Shown here piece after piece: positions 47,668-56,851 of a stretch of DNA of 64,000 nt. The position numbers and the translations under genes are program-made. The notes under the pieces were generated by a model. That model saw only the letters and a program-made list of their open reading frames with translations, did no database searches and was not told the DNA's origin. The stretch is from positions 434,001 through 498,000 of the forward strand of contig CAVOHR010000003.1 in the NCBI GenBank assembly GCA_963695835.1, written 5' to 3'. The DNA comes from VRUE01 sp963695835. GTDB taxonomy: Bacteria > Actinomycetota > Thermoleophilia > Solirubrobacterales > 70-9. How positions within the stretch are numbered: position 1 is the first letter of the stretch; every line of letters starts with the position of its first letter.

Positions 47668-48759
47668 CTAGCGGACGTTGAACCCTTCGCCGGTGATCCG
47701 GCCGATGTCGTTGCTGAGGCCGATGAAGAACAGCATCGCGACCAGGGCGAAGCCGACGATGCTGGCGCGCTCCATCACCCGCATCGATACCGGCTGCCCG
47801 CGCAGTTTCTCGACCAGGCTCCAGAAGATGTGCCCGCCGTCGAGCGGCAGGATCGGCAGCAGGTTGATCAGCCCGAGGGAGAGGCTGACGATCGCCAGCA
47901 GGAGAAGCGACGGGTAAACGCCGACCTCCACCGTTTCGTGCCCCACGTCGCTGATCCCGACGACGCTGGAGATCTGCTTCCGCTGCTCGGATTCGAAGAT
48001 GCGGGAGACGATCGACGCGGTCTGGTGCGTGATCCACCAGATCTTTTCTCCCGCGCGGCCGGCGGCGGCGCCGATCCCCAGCTCTTCCGGCTCGAAGCCA
48101 TAGGAGAAGCCGATCAGGCTGCGCCCGTTTTCCTTGCTGTACTCGGGACGAACGGAGAGCGCCTGCACGCTCCCGTCGCGGCGGATCTTCAACCTGACCG
48201 GAGTCGCCGCCCTGCAGCCGTCGACCTGCTTGCCGGCGCAGCGGTGCGAGGCGACCTGCTCCCCGAAGCGTTCGAGCCGGGCTTCCCGGCCGAGGCCCGG
48301 ATACGCCTTCCCGTCGACGGCGAGGATCTCGTCTCCGGGATGGAGGACCCTGGCCGCCGGCGTACCGCTCCTCACTTCGCCGACCGACTGCGTCACCTGT
48401 TCCGCGAAGAAGAAGTAGGCGGCGACGAAGACGGCGAACGCGAGCACGATGTTGACCGCCGGCCCCGCCGCGGTTACGACGATCCGCCTCCAGACCGGCT
48501 GCCGGTAATAGGCCCGGTGAGCCACCTCGGGGGGCAGCTCCTCTTCCGGGTTCATGCCGCTGATCTTCACGTAGCCGCCGAGCGGGATCGCCTTGACGCC
48601 GTACTCGGTCTCGCCGCGCTTGACCGAGAACAGGGTCGGGCCGAAGAAGAGGAAGAAGCGCTCGACCCGCATCCCGGTCGCCTTGGCGGCGAAGAAGTGG
48701 CCCGCCTCGTGCAGGACGATCAGCAGCGAGAAGCCGAGGAAGACGAGCAGCCAGCTCAT
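47668..48759 (-). CDS. rseP: Site-2 zinc metalloprotease RseP
   Basis: The protein has 363 residues. The zinc motif HEAGH is in residues 17-21 of the first membrane helix. One PDZ domain (GTPAARVLHPGDEILAVDGK) and a later LPILPLDGGHIFW helix with the third ligand follow. It cuts anti-sigma factors or signal peptides within the membrane. The start overlaps the dxr stop by four bases. Confidence 0.9.
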   Translation of the reverse strand: MSWLLVFLGFSLLIVLHEAGHFFAAKATGMRVERFFLFFGPTLFSVKRGETEYGVKAIPLGGYVKISGMNPEEELPPEVAHRAYYRQPVWRRIVVTAAGPAVNIVLAFAVFVAAYFFFAEQVTQSVGEVRSGTPAARVLHPGDEILAVDGKAYPGLGREARLERFGEQVASHRCAGKQVDGCRAATPVRLKIRRDGSVQALSVRPEYSKENGRSLIGFSYGFEPEELGIGAAAGRAGEKIWWITHQTASIVSRIFESEQRKQISSVVGISDVGHETVEVGVYPSLLLLAIVSLSLGLINLLPILPLDGGHIFWSLVEKLRGQPVSMRVMERASIVGFALVAMLFFIGLSNDIGRITGEGFNVR

Positions 48760-49901
48760 ACCGTCGCCAACCCCCCGACCTGCTCCTCGGTGCGGCGCCG
48801 GGCCTCCTCGTCGACCGCGAAGAGGTCCTCGAAGTGGGTCAGCGGCCGGGCCGGCATCTGCTCCAGCACCCGCTCGATCGCGGCGGCGATCGCGGTGAAG
48901 GGGATGCGGCCGTCGAGGAAGGCGGCGACCGCGACCTCGTCGGCGGCGTTGAGCGCGCAGGGGGCGGTTCCCCCCGCCCGGCCCGCCTCGAGCGCGAGCC
49001 GCAGGCAGGCGAAGGTCTCGAGGTCGGGCTCCTCGAAGGTCAGCCCGCCGACCTGCGCCAGGTCGAGCCGCGGGACGTCCACGTCGGCCCGCTCGGGGTA
49101 GTGCAGGGCGTAGGAGATCGGCACCCGCATGTCGGGGTGGCCGAGGTGGGCCAGGCTGGCGCCGTCGTTGAGGTCGATCAGCGAGTGGACGATCGACTGC
49201 GGGTGGACGACGACCTCGATCCGCTCGTAGGGCAGGCCGAACAGGTGGTGCGCCTCGATCGCCTCGAAGCCCTTGTTCATCAGCGTCGCCGAGTCGATCG
49301 TGATCCGCCCGCCCATCCGCCAGGTCGGGTGGTCGAGGGCCTCGGAGACCGTCACGTCGGAGAGGTCGGTGCGGCCGCGGAAGGGACCGCCCGAGGCGGT
49401 CAGCACCAGCCGCTCGACCGTGCCCGGCGGCTCGGCTCCGAGCAGCTGGAAGAGGGCGGAGTGCTCGGAGTCGACCGGCAGCAGTTGCGCCCCGGTCGCC
49501 TCGGCCAGCGCCGTGGTCAGCTCGCCGCCGACCACCAGGCTCTCCTTGTTGGCCAGCGCCAGGTCGATCCCCTCGCTGAGCGCGACGACCGTCGGCCCCA
49601 GCCCGGCGGCGCCGACCATCCCGTTGAGGACCAGGTCGGCTTCGCTGCCGGCGATCAGCTCGCGGATCCCGGCCTCGCCCGCCAGCACGCGCCCGCCCCA
49701 GGCGGCGCCGGCCCGCTCGGCCGCCTCGGCGTGCGAGAGCGCCACCGTGTCCACGCCGTGGCGCCGCGCCTGCTCCAGCAGCGCCTCCCAGCTGGTCCCG
49801 GCCGCCAGGCCGACGATCTCGAGCTGCTCCGAGCCGGCGACGATCTCCAGCGCCTGGGCGCCGATCGAGCCGGTGCTGCCGAGAATGACCAGCTTCTTCA
49901 T
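48756..49901 (-). CDS. dxr: 1-deoxy-D-xylulose-5-phosphate reductoisomerase
   Basis: The product has 381 residues. LGSTGSIGAQALEIV is the NADPH-binding motif. VDSEHSALFQ and the TASGGPFRG region carry the metal- and substrate-binding residues, and WRMGGRITIDSATLMNKGFE is the family signature. It performs the first committed step of the MEP pathway. Confidence 0.95.
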   Translation of the reverse strand: MKKLVILGSTGSIGAQALEIVAGSEQLEIVGLAAGTSWEALLEQARRHGVDTVALSHAEAAERAGAAWGGRVLAGEAGIRELIAGSEADLVLNGMVGAAGLGPTVVALSEGIDLALANKESLVVGGELTTALAEATGAQLLPVDSEHSALFQLLGAEPPGTVERLVLTASGGPFRGRTDLSDVTVSEALDHPTWRMGGRITIDSATLMNKGFEAIEAHHLFGLPYERIEVVVHPQSIVHSLIDLNDGASLAHLGHPDMRVPISYALHYPERADVDVPRLDLAQVGGLTFEEPDLETFACLRLALEAGRAGGTAPCALNAADEVAVAAFLDGRIPFTAIAAAIERVLEQMPARPLTHFEDLFAVDEEARRRTEEQVGGLATV

Positions 49902-49920
49902 CTAAGGGAGTCTAGGAGGG

Positions 49921-50817
49921 TCAATACACGAGCTGGACGGCGAGGTAGTAGCCGACGACGATCGTGAAGAAGGCGGCGTCGAGGCGGTCGATCATGCCGC
50001 CGTGCGGGCCGAACAGCTTGCCGGTGTCCTTGGCGCCGAGATCGCGCTTGACCATCGAGGCGAAGAGGTCGCCGATCGGGGCGATCGCCGCCACCGCGGC
50101 GCCGATGATCAGCGCGTCCGTCCCGCTCAGCCAGTCCTGGTAGAGGCCGGCGAACCAGAACGCCATCGTGCCGATCAGGAAGCCGCCGATCAAGCCCTCC
50201 AGCGTCTTGTGCGGCGAGAGGTTCGGGGCGATCTTGTGGGCGCCGAACATCCGCCCGGTCGCGTAGGCGCCGGTGTCGGTCGCGAAGGTGCCGACGAGGA
50301 CGTCGATCAGCAGCGCCGCGCCGTGGTCGGGCAGGTCGCGCAGCAGGACCGCGTGGACCAGCGGCAGCCCGATCCAGACGGCGCCGAGCACGGTGATCCC
50401 CATCGAAACGACGATCCCGTCGCGCGCCTGGCGCCTGGCGCCGAAGAGGAAGAGCAGCGCGAAGGAGGCCGTCCCGACCAGGAGGATGTTGAAGGCGGCG
50501 CCGAAGTGGGCGGCGAGGACGATCGCCGCCAGGGCGATGTAGGCGGCGGGCTGGAGCGGGCGCAGCGGCGCGGTCATCAGGAAGTACTCGCGCAGGCAGA
50601 GCAGCCCGATCGCGATCATCGCCAGGGCGAAGACGATGCCGCCGGCGACCGCGATGACGATCGCGAAGGCGATCCACGGGAGCGCGAAGAGGATCCGCCG
50701 GACGGTCTCGCCCGCCGCCCCGCCGCCCCGTTTCCGCCGCCGCGGCTCCCGCGACCGGCGCTCGGGCGGCGGCGGCTCGTCGGCGAACAGCTCCTCGTCG
50801 AACAGGTCCCGGACCAT
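49921..50817 (-). CDS. cdsA: Phosphatidate cytidylyltransferase
   Basis: The product has 298 residues and about eight membrane helices. The C-terminal signature (KRDLGAKDTGKLFGPHGGMI, DRLDA) holds the catalytic acidic and Lys residues. It makes CDP-diacylglycerol for phospholipid synthesis and directly adjoins uppS. Confidence 0.92.
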   Translation of the reverse strand: MVRDLFDEELFADEPPPPERRSREPRRRKRGGGAAGETVRRILFALPWIAFAIVIAVAGGIVFALAMIAIGLLCLREYFLMTAPLRPLQPAAYIALAAIVLAAHFGAAFNILLVGTASFALLFLFGARRQARDGIVVSMGITVLGAVWIGLPLVHAVLLRDLPDHGAALLIDVLVGTFATDTGAYATGRMFGAHKIAPNLSPHKTLEGLIGGFLIGTMAFWFAGLYQDWLSGTDALIIGAAVAAIAPIGDLFASMVKRDLGAKDTGKLFGPHGGMIDRLDAAFFTIVVGYYLAVQLVY

Positions 50818-51489
50818 CTAGGCCCTCCGCCCGAAGCGCCGCTGCCGCGCCTCGAACTCGGCCAGCGACTGCTCGAAGGCCTCGCGGTCGAAGTCGGGCC
50901 AGAGCTCGTCGCGGAAGACCAGCTCCGAGTAGGCGCACTGCCAGAGCAGGTAGTTGGAGATCCGCTGCTCTCCGCTGGTTCGTATCAGGAGGTCGGGGTC
51001 GTGCATCTCGGGCGCGTAGAGGTGGCCTCGGAACTCCTCCTCGGAGCTCCCCTTGAAGGTTCGCGCCGCGTCGACGATCTCCGCCCGCCCGCCGTAGTTG
51101 AAGGCGACGAAGAGCGTGATGCGCTCGTTGCCGGCGGTGGTCTCCTCGGCCCACTCCATCCGCTCGATCAGCTCCGGCGCGACTCCCTCGCGCCGGCCGA
51201 TGAAGCGCATCCGCACGCCTTCGGCGTCGAGCTCGGGCGTCTCGGCGTCGATCCGCTCGCCGAACATCCGCATCAGGCCCTCGACCTCCGCGGCCGGCCG
51301 CGACCAGTTCTCGGTCGAGAAGGAGAAGACGGTCAGCTCCTCGATCCCCAGCTCGACTGCGTCCCGCAACCGCGCCTTGACGACGTCGGCCCCGGCCCGG
51401 TGCCCCTCGACGACCGGCAGGCCGCGCTGCTGCGCCCAGCGGCCGTTGCCGTCGGTGATGATCGCGACGTACCGCGCGGAGGCGCTCAC
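50818..51489 (-). CDS. uppS: Isoprenyl diphosphate synthase (UPP synthase)
   Basis: The product has 223 residues. The first motif IITDGNGRWAQQRGLPVVEG has the catalytic Asp and Asn, and FSFSTENWSRP and LLIRTSGEQRISNYLLWQ are conserved. It makes the polyprenyl carrier for cell-wall synthesis. Confidence 0.95.
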   Translation of the reverse strand: MSASARYVAIITDGNGRWAQQRGLPVVEGHRAGADVVKARLRDAVELGIEELTVFSFSTENWSRPAAEVEGLMRMFGERIDAETPELDAEGVRMRFIGRREGVAPELIERMEWAEETTAGNERITLFVAFNYGGRAEIVDAARTFKGSSEEEFRGHLYAPEMHDPDLLIRTSGEQRISNYLLWQCAYSELVFRDELWPDFDREAFEQSLAEFEARQRRFGRRA

Positions 51490-52049
51490 ACCTCCAGGAT
51501 CTCCTCTTCCTTTCCCTTCAGCAATGCGTCGATCTCGGCCACCGCCTCGTCGGTCTGCTTCTGGAGGTGGGCCTCGGCGCGCCGCTCGTCGTCCTCCCCC
51601 GCTTCGCCTTCCTTCTTCAGCTCGCGCAGGTCGGTCATCGTGTCGCGGCGGATGTTGCGGACCGCGATCCGGCCCTCCTCGGCGACCCCGTGCACGACCT
51701 TGACCATCTCGCGGCGGCGCTCCTCGGTCAGCTCGGGGATCGCCAGGCGGATGACGCTGCCGTCGTTGTTCGGCGTCAGGCCGACGTCGGACTCCTGAAT
51801 CGCCTTCTCGATCGCCCCGATCGAGCCCTTGTCGAAGGGCGTCACGGTCAGCAGGCGGGCGTCGGAGGTCGAGACGTTGGCGAGCTGCTTCAGGGGCGTC
51901 GGCGAGCCGTAGTAGTCGACGGCGATCCGGTCCAGCAGGTGCGGCGAGGCGCGGCCGGTGCGCACCGTCGCCAGCTCGCCGCGGCTCGACTCGACCGACT
52001 TCTTCATCCGGTCCTCGGCGTCTTTGAGCAGCTCGTCGATCAGCTCCAC
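51486..52049 (-). CDS. frr: Ribosome recycling factor
   Basis: The product has 187 residues with the RRF fold: a three-helix bundle (residues 1-30 and 105-187) around a beta domain. GRASPHLLDRIAVDYYGSPT and LTEERRREMVK are family motifs. It releases ribosomes after termination. Confidence 0.95.
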   Translation of the reverse strand: MELIDELLKDAEDRMKKSVESSRGELATVRTGRASPHLLDRIAVDYYGSPTPLKQLANVSTSDARLLTVTPFDKGSIGAIEKAIQESDVGLTPNNDGSVIRLAIPELTEERRREMVKVVHGVAEEGRIAVRNIRRDTMTDLRELKKEGEAGEDDERRAEAHLQKQTDEAVAEIDALLKGKEEEILEV

Positions 52050-52065
52050 TGGGTCCTCTCTCGGG

Positions 52066-52800
52066 TCAGGAGGCGGGCGCGCCGGAGACCAGCGTTCCCA
52101 CCCTCTCGCCGCGGACGATCCTATCTATGTTGCTTTCGTCCCCCATGTTGAAGACGTAGATCGGCAGGTCGTTGTCCATGCAGAGCGAGAGCGCGGTCGA
52201 GTCCATCACCTTGAGCCCGCGCTCGATCGCCTCGCGGTGGGAGATCGCGGCGATGAACTTCGCCTCCGGGTTGACCGCCGGGTCGGAGTCGAAGACGCCC
52301 TCGACCCCGTTCTTCGCCATCAGGATCGCTTCGGCGTGGATCTCGAGGGCGCGCAGCGCCGCCGCGGTGTCGGTGGTGAAGAACGGGTTGCCGGTGCCGG
52401 CGGCGAAGATCACCACCCGGCCCTTCTCCAGGTGGCGCATCGCGCGGCGGCGGATGTAGGGCTCGGCGACCTCCTTGACGTCGATCGCCGACATCACCCG
52501 GGTGTGCTCGCCGATGCTCTCCAGCGCGTCCTGCAGGGTGAGGGCGTTGAGCACCGTCGCCAGCATCCCCATGTAGTCGCCGGTGGCGCGGTCCATCCCC
52601 GCCGCCGCCCCTTCCAGGCCGCGGTAGATGTTGCCGGCGCCGACGACGATCGCCACCTCGACCCCGCGCGCCCGCACCGCCGCCACCTGACGGGCGATCC
52701 GCACCACCTCCTCGGCGTCGGTGCCGTGCTCGCGTTCGCCCATCAACGCCTCGCCGGAGAGCTTCAGCAGGATGCGGCTGAATTTGGGTGCGGTCTTCAT
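52066..52800 (-). CDS. pyrH: Uridylate kinase
   Basis: The product has 244 residues of the amino-acid-kinase fold. LLKLSGEALMG, VVGAGNIYRG and a GTGNPFFTTDTAAALRA loop are typical. It phosphorylates UMP to UDP. Confidence 0.95.
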   Translation of the reverse strand: MKTAPKFSRILLKLSGEALMGEREHGTDAEEVVRIARQVAAVRARGVEVAIVVGAGNIYRGLEGAAAGMDRATGDYMGMLATVLNALTLQDALESIGEHTRVMSAIDVKEVAEPYIRRRAMRHLEKGRVVIFAAGTGNPFFTTDTAAALRALEIHAEAILMAKNGVEGVFDSDPAVNPEAKFIAAISHREAIERGLKVMDSTALSLCMDNDLPIYVFNMGDESNIDRIVRGERVGTLVSGAPAS

Positions 52801-52859
52801 AAGAATCGGCTGCGCTCCGCTGGCGGAGAATCAGATCGTGACGCTCGCTCCGCTCCGCC

Positions 52860-53462
52860 TCAAGCGCCGACGCGGAAGTAGGCAAAGCGGGCGACGCGGA
52901 TGTTCTCGCCGGTCTTCGCCGCCAGCTCCTGGCGCAGCTCCTCGATCGACTTCGAGCCGTGCTTCTCGGCGTTGACGTGCGTCTGGTCGAGCAGCGCCAC
53001 TTCCTTCGCCCACTTGGCGAGCTGCCCTTCGACGATCTTCTCCACCACGTTGTCCGGCTTGCCGTCCTCGCGCGCCTTCTCCTCGAAGACCCGCTTCTCG
53101 GCCTCGCGCTCGGAGGCCGGGATCTCCTCTGCGGTGACGTACGTCGGCGCGGTCGCGGCGACGTGCAGGGCGACCTCGTAGGCGAACGCCTTGAAGTCCT
53201 CGTTGCGGGCGACGAAGTCGGTCTCGCACTGCACTTCGACCATCGCCCCGATTCTGTCGTTGGCGTGGACGTAGGCGGCGACCACGCCCTCGCTGGTGCC
53301 GCGGCCTTCGCGCTTCGTCGCGGACGCCTGTCCCTTGACCCGCAGGATCTCGATCGCCCGGTCGACGTCCCCCTCGGACTCGGCCAGGGCGGCCTTGCAG
53401 TCCATCATCGCGGCCCCGGTGCGGTCGCGGAGGGCCTTCACGTCGGCCGCGGAGACGCTCAT
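52860..53462 (-). CDS. tsf: Elongation factor Ts
   Basis: The product has 200 residues and uses the ATG at 53462 overlapping the rpsB stop. The UBA-like N-terminus has LRDRTGAAMMDCKAALAESE. The QCETDFVARNEDF core, with the TDFV motif that contacts EF-Tu, is present. Confidence 0.95.
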   Translation of the reverse strand: MSVSAADVKALRDRTGAAMMDCKAALAESEGDVDRAIEILRVKGQASATKREGRGTSEGVVAAYVHANDRIGAMVEVQCETDFVARNEDFKAFAYEVALHVAATAPTYVTAEEIPASEREAEKRVFEEKAREDGKPDNVVEKIVEGQLAKWAKEVALLDQTHVNAEKHGSKSIEELRQELAAKTGENIRVARFAYFRVGA

Positions 53463-54400
53463 GACCCGGGCGCTCCTTCCGCGGGTGGCGTAGGGCTGGG
53501 TTCCCCGCCCGGCGAGGGCGGGGTGGCCTGCCCTGCGACAGGACCCGCGGCCGGTTGCCCCTGTCCCTGAGCCTTCTCGGCTTCCTCGGCCGCTTTCTTC
53601 GCCGCCTCCTCGGCTTCCAGCCGTGCTTTCTCTTCCTCCTCGCGCTTCTTCCGCTCTTCCTCCTCCTTCTTGCGCCGCTCCATCTCTTCGGCGAGGCGGC
53701 GTTCCTCCTGGACGCGCCAGGCGCCGGCGCCCTCCTCGATCGCGGCGCCGATCGTGCCGATCACCAGCTGGCAGGAGCGGATCGCGTCGTCGTTGCCGGG
53801 GATCACGTAGTCGATCGGCGTCGGGTCGCAGTTGGTGTCGACCAGGCCGATGATCGGGATCCGCAGCCGGGCCGCCTCGCGCACCGCGATCTCCTCGGTT
53901 TTCAGGTCGGTGACGAAGACCGCGTCGGGCAGCCGGTCCATGTCGCGGACGCCGCCGAGGTTGTACTCGAGCTTCGCCAGTTCGGCCTGCATCCCCATCC
54001 GCTCCTTGGTCGGCAGCAGCTCGAGTTTGCCCTCCTCCTGCCAGGAGGTCAGCTCGTGCAGGCGGGAGATCCGGGCCGAGATCGTGTTGAAGTTGGTCAG
54101 CAGCCCGCCCAGCCAGCGCTGGTTGACGTAGGGCATCTTGCAGCGTTCGGCCCATTCCTGGACCGGCCCGCGCGCCTGCTTCTTGGTGCCGACGAAGAGC
54201 ACGGTTCCGCCGCCGCCGGCCAGCTCGCCGGCGAAGCGGCGGGCGTTCTCCAGCAGCGCCTCGGTCTGGACCAGGTCGATGATGTGGATCCCGTCCAGCT
54301 CGCCGAAGATGTAGCGGCGCATGTTCGGGTTCCAGCGTCGGGTTTGGTGGCCGAAGTGGACTCCGGCCTCCAGCAGCTCTTTGAGGCCCGCGTCTGGCAT
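53459..54400 (-). CDS. rpsB: 30S ribosomal protein S2 with charged C-terminal extension
   Basis: This 313-residue protein is about 60-80 residues longer than typical S2. The core is canonical (LLEAGVHFGHQTRRWNPNMR, FVGTKKQA, NQRWLGGLLTN, PIIGLVDTNCDPTPIDYVIP). The tail after about residue 230 is a Glu/Lys-rich coiled stretch followed by a Pro/Gly-rich end. The 135-base leader to its 5' side is GC-rich with possible hairpins, which suits autoregulation. Confidence 0.95.
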   Translation of the reverse strand: MPDAGLKELLEAGVHFGHQTRRWNPNMRRYIFGELDGIHIIDLVQTEALLENARRFAGELAGGGGTVLFVGTKKQARGPVQEWAERCKMPYVNQRWLGGLLTNFNTISARISRLHELTSWQEEGKLELLPTKERMGMQAELAKLEYNLGGVRDMDRLPDAVFVTDLKTEEIAVREAARLRIPIIGLVDTNCDPTPIDYVIPGNDDAIRSCQLVIGTIGAAIEEGAGAWRVQEERRLAEEMERRKKEEEERKKREEEEKARLEAEEAAKKAAEEAEKAQGQGQPAAGPVAGQATPPSPGGEPSPTPPAEGAPGS

Positions 54401-54535
54401 TGTCAGAATGTCTCCTTGGTCTTGCGGTGAAGCCCCGCCGGCCTTGCCGGGACACGGCCAAGGTGGCCGGTCAGGATCCGGTGCGGATCGGCGGGGGTCG
54501 GTTTGAACCGAGCGATTGTAGTGCGGAAGCCGCTC

Positions 54536-55213
54536 TCAGGCGCCCCGGGCGGCCTCCAGCGCCGCGGCCAGGTCGGCGGGCAGCTCGGAGCCGAAGCTCA
54601 GCGACTCGCCGGTCGCCGGGTGCTCGAAGGAGAGCCGGTGGGCGTGCAGGAACTGCCGCGTGAGGCCGTAGCGCCGCTCGCCCCCGTAGGTCGTGTCGCC
54701 CGCCAGCGGGTGGCCGATCGCCGCGAAGTGGGCGCGGATCTGGTGCGTGCGGCCGGTCTCCAGCCGCGCCTCCAGGTAGGTGTCGGCGGCGAGCAGCTCG
54801 AGCACGGTGAAGTGGGTGCGGGCCTGCCTCGAGGCGGCGCCCGAGACGGCCATCCGGTGGCGCTGATGCGCGGCGCGGCCGATCGGCGCGTCGATCGTCC
54901 CCGTGCGCGAGGCGAGCCGCCCCTGGGCCAGCGCCAGGTAGGCGCGCTCCACCTCGCGCTTTCGCACCGCCTCCTGCAGCGCCGCGTGGGTGGCGTCGTC
55001 GCGGGCGACGACGAGCAGCCCGCTGGTCCCCTTGTCGAGCCGGTGGACGATCCCCGGCCGCTCCGGGTCGGCGCCGCCGCCGAGGATCTCGGCCAGCTCG
55101 TCGACCAGGGTCGGCCCCTGGTAGGAGGGCGCCGGGTGGACGACCAGCCCGGCCGGCTTGTCGACCACCGCCAGCCACTCGTCGAGGTGGACGACGTGCA
55201 GCGCGGAGCTCAT
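54536..55213 (-). CDS. rluD: RluD-type pseudouridine synthase
   Basis: The product has 225 residues. The catalytic Asp is in GIVHRLDKGTSGLLVVA, and LETGRTHQIRAHFAAIGHPL is the second motif. It lacks an N-terminal S4 domain, so the start at 55213 gives a catalytic core only. It overlaps the lspA stop. Confidence 0.9.
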   Translation of the reverse strand: MSSALHVVHLDEWLAVVDKPAGLVVHPAPSYQGPTLVDELAEILGGGADPERPGIVHRLDKGTSGLLVVARDDATHAALQEAVRKREVERAYLALAQGRLASRTGTIDAPIGRAAHQRHRMAVSGAASRQARTHFTVLELLAADTYLEARLETGRTHQIRAHFAAIGHPLAGDTTYGGERRYGLTRQFLHAHRLSFEHPATGESLSFGSELPADLAAALEAARGA

Positions 55214-55665
55214 CCGTCCTCTCGCAGGTAGCTCAGGGCCAGGATCGCGACGCCGAGGGTGATCGCCACGTCGGCCAGGTTGAACGGTGGCCAGGAGAGG
55301 AAGTCGACGTAATCGGTTACCGCGTCGGCCCGGATCCGGTCGGCGAGGTTGCCGAGCGCGCCGCCGGCCAGCAGGCCGACCGCGACCCACATCCAGGGCC
55401 GGGTCGGGTTGCGGGCGAAGAGCGCGCCGACGAACAGCAGCGCGCCGACCGTCAGCGCGACCAGCGCCGCCCCGCCACCCCTGGCCAGGCCGAAGGCGAC
55501 CCCCTGGTTGTGGGCCAGCGTCAACCCGAGCGGGCCGATCAGGTCGACGTGCTGGGCGGGGACCAGGTGGTCCTCGACGATCGCCTTCGCCACCTGGTCG
55601 AGGACGACGACGATGCCGCAGAGCGCCCCGGCGAGGCGCCAGGCGCGGGCCTCGGCGCCGCTCAC
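55210..55665 (-). CDS. lspA: Lipoprotein signal peptidase
   Basis: The product has 151 residues and four membrane helices. The catalytic pair is in LGNLADRI and the later DYVDFLSWPPFNLADVAI. It cleaves prolipoproteins after lipid modification. The start GTG overlaps the yggT stop. Confidence 0.92.
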   Translation of the reverse strand: MSGAEARAWRLAGALCGIVVVLDQVAKAIVEDHLVPAQHVDLIGPLGLTLAHNQGVAFGLARGGGAALVALTVGALLFVGALFARNPTRPWMWVAVGLLAGGALGNLADRIRADAVTDYVDFLSWPPFNLADVAITLGVAILALSYLREDG

Positions 55666-55964
55666 CCTTCGATCAGCGCGACGACCACGCTGCGCACCAC
55701 GAAGAGAACGACGATCCCGATCATCGGGCTGAGGTCGAGGGCGAAGCCGCCGCCGCCGAGCGGCGGGATCACCCGCCGGAAGACGTTGAGGTAGGGGTTG
55801 GTCGTCTCGGCGACGAAGTCGAGCCCGGCCCGCAGCCAGCGGTTGTGGGGCATCCGCGGGATCCACGAGCTGAGCACGTTGACGAAGATCAGGACGATGT
55901 AGACGAGGAACAGCGCGTCGACGTAGTTGGCGACGTCGGCGCGGGTAAGAGCCGCCGCGATCAC
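55662..55964 (-). CDS. YggT-family membrane protein
   Basis: The product has 100 residues with two membrane helices and the motif VLSSWIPRMPHNRW before NPYLNVFRRVIPPLGG. It is typically encoded beside sepF and ftsZ and thought to help cell division or osmotic tolerance. The GTG start overlaps the proC stop. Confidence 0.85.
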   Translation of the reverse strand: MIAAALTRADVANYVDALFLVYIVLIFVNVLSSWIPRMPHNRWLRAGLDFVAETTNPYLNVFRRVIPPLGGGGFALDLSPMIGIVVLFVVRSVVVALIEG

Positions 55965-56704
55965 CCGCGCATCCTCTCCAGCGACGCCCTGACGGCGGCT
56001 TCGAACGCCGCCCGGCCGCCCTCTCTGTCGAGCGCCTCGAGCCCGGCCTCGGTGCTCCCGCCGGGGGATGCGACAGCTTCGCGCACGTCGGCTGGGTGCC
56101 GCAACCGCAGCAGCTCGGCGGTCCCGCCCGTCGTCTCGACGACCAGCTCGCGGGCGAGCTCGGCGTCCAGCCCGGCCTCCACCCCGGCATCGGCGATCGC
56201 CTCCACCGCAAGCGCCAGATAGGCCGGCGCGCACCCCATCACCGCCGTCGCGGCATCGAATTCCGCGTCCGCCAGCTCGACCACGTGGCCGAGGCAGCCG
56301 AGCAGCCGTCGCAGCTCCGGGCCGGCCGTCCCGGCAAGGCAGAGGACTCCGCGCCGCACCTCGACCGCGACATTCGGCATTACCCGGGCGACCTCGGCCC
56401 CGGGAACGGCCGCTTCGACGCTCGCCAGAGAGGTGGCGCCCAGCAGCGAGACGACCGCCTTGGCGCCGCCAAGCTCACTCCCCACCTCCTCGAGCATCAC
56501 CGGCTTCACGGCAAGCACAACCACATCGGCCCGCTCAGCCAGCTCACGATTCGACCCGACGGCCTCCCCTCGAACTTCCGTCGCCAGCTCCTCAGCCCGC
56601 CCGGACCCGGAATCGGTGAAAAGCATCTCGTCCACCTTGCCGGCCAAGCCATGCGCCATGGCCCTGGCCATGCTCCCAGCCCCGACAAAGCCGACGATCA
56701 TCAT
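55961..56704 (-). CDS. proC: Pyrroline-5-carboxylate reductase
   Basis: The product has 247 residues. The Rossmann motif is VGFVGAGSMARAMAHGL, and the C-terminal signature is ELVVETTGGTAELLR followed by VASPGGSTEAGLEAL. It makes proline from pyrroline-5-carboxylate with NADPH. It lies between yggT and sepF, a common actinobacterial arrangement. Confidence 0.92.
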   Translation of the reverse strand: MMIVGFVGAGSMARAMAHGLAGKVDEMLFTDSGSGRAEELATEVRGEAVGSNRELAERADVVVLAVKPVMLEEVGSELGGAKAVVSLLGATSLASVEAAVPGAEVARVMPNVAVEVRRGVLCLAGTAGPELRRLLGCLGHVVELADAEFDAATAVMGCAPAYLALAVEAIADAGVEAGLDAELARELVVETTGGTAELLRLRHPADVREAVASPGGSTEAGLEALDREGGRAAFEAAVRASLERMRG

Positions 56705-56728
56705 CCGCAGCCTAGTAGCGGCCGGATA

Positions 56729-56840
56729 GGGAGGGTCGGGTGGCCCTCAAAGCGGCTTGTACTTTTTCCGAAATCCGGCCCGCGGACAGCCGGTATCTGT
56801 CTTCGGAAAAAGTTGAGCGTGAGGGCTACCCGACCCTCCC
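56729..56840. repeat. Nested inverted repeat between sepF and proC
   Basis: The outer arms (56729-56749 and 56820-56840) match at 20 of 21 positions. The inner arms ACTTTTTCCGAA (56761-56772) and TTCGGAAAAAGT (56802-56813) are perfect. The whole would fold into a long bipartite hairpin on either strand, between sepF (upstream on the - strand) and proC. It could be a bidirectional terminator, an RNA switch, a processing site or a small mobile repeat. Confidence 0.7.
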
Positions 56841-56851
56841 CCACCCCCAAC

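Noticed and set aside
44513..47671. A 1052-residue open frame on the + strand
   Set aside because: It lies opposite proS and ispG, both of which match their families throughout. Long antisense frames are common at this GC content, and the translation is low-complexity.
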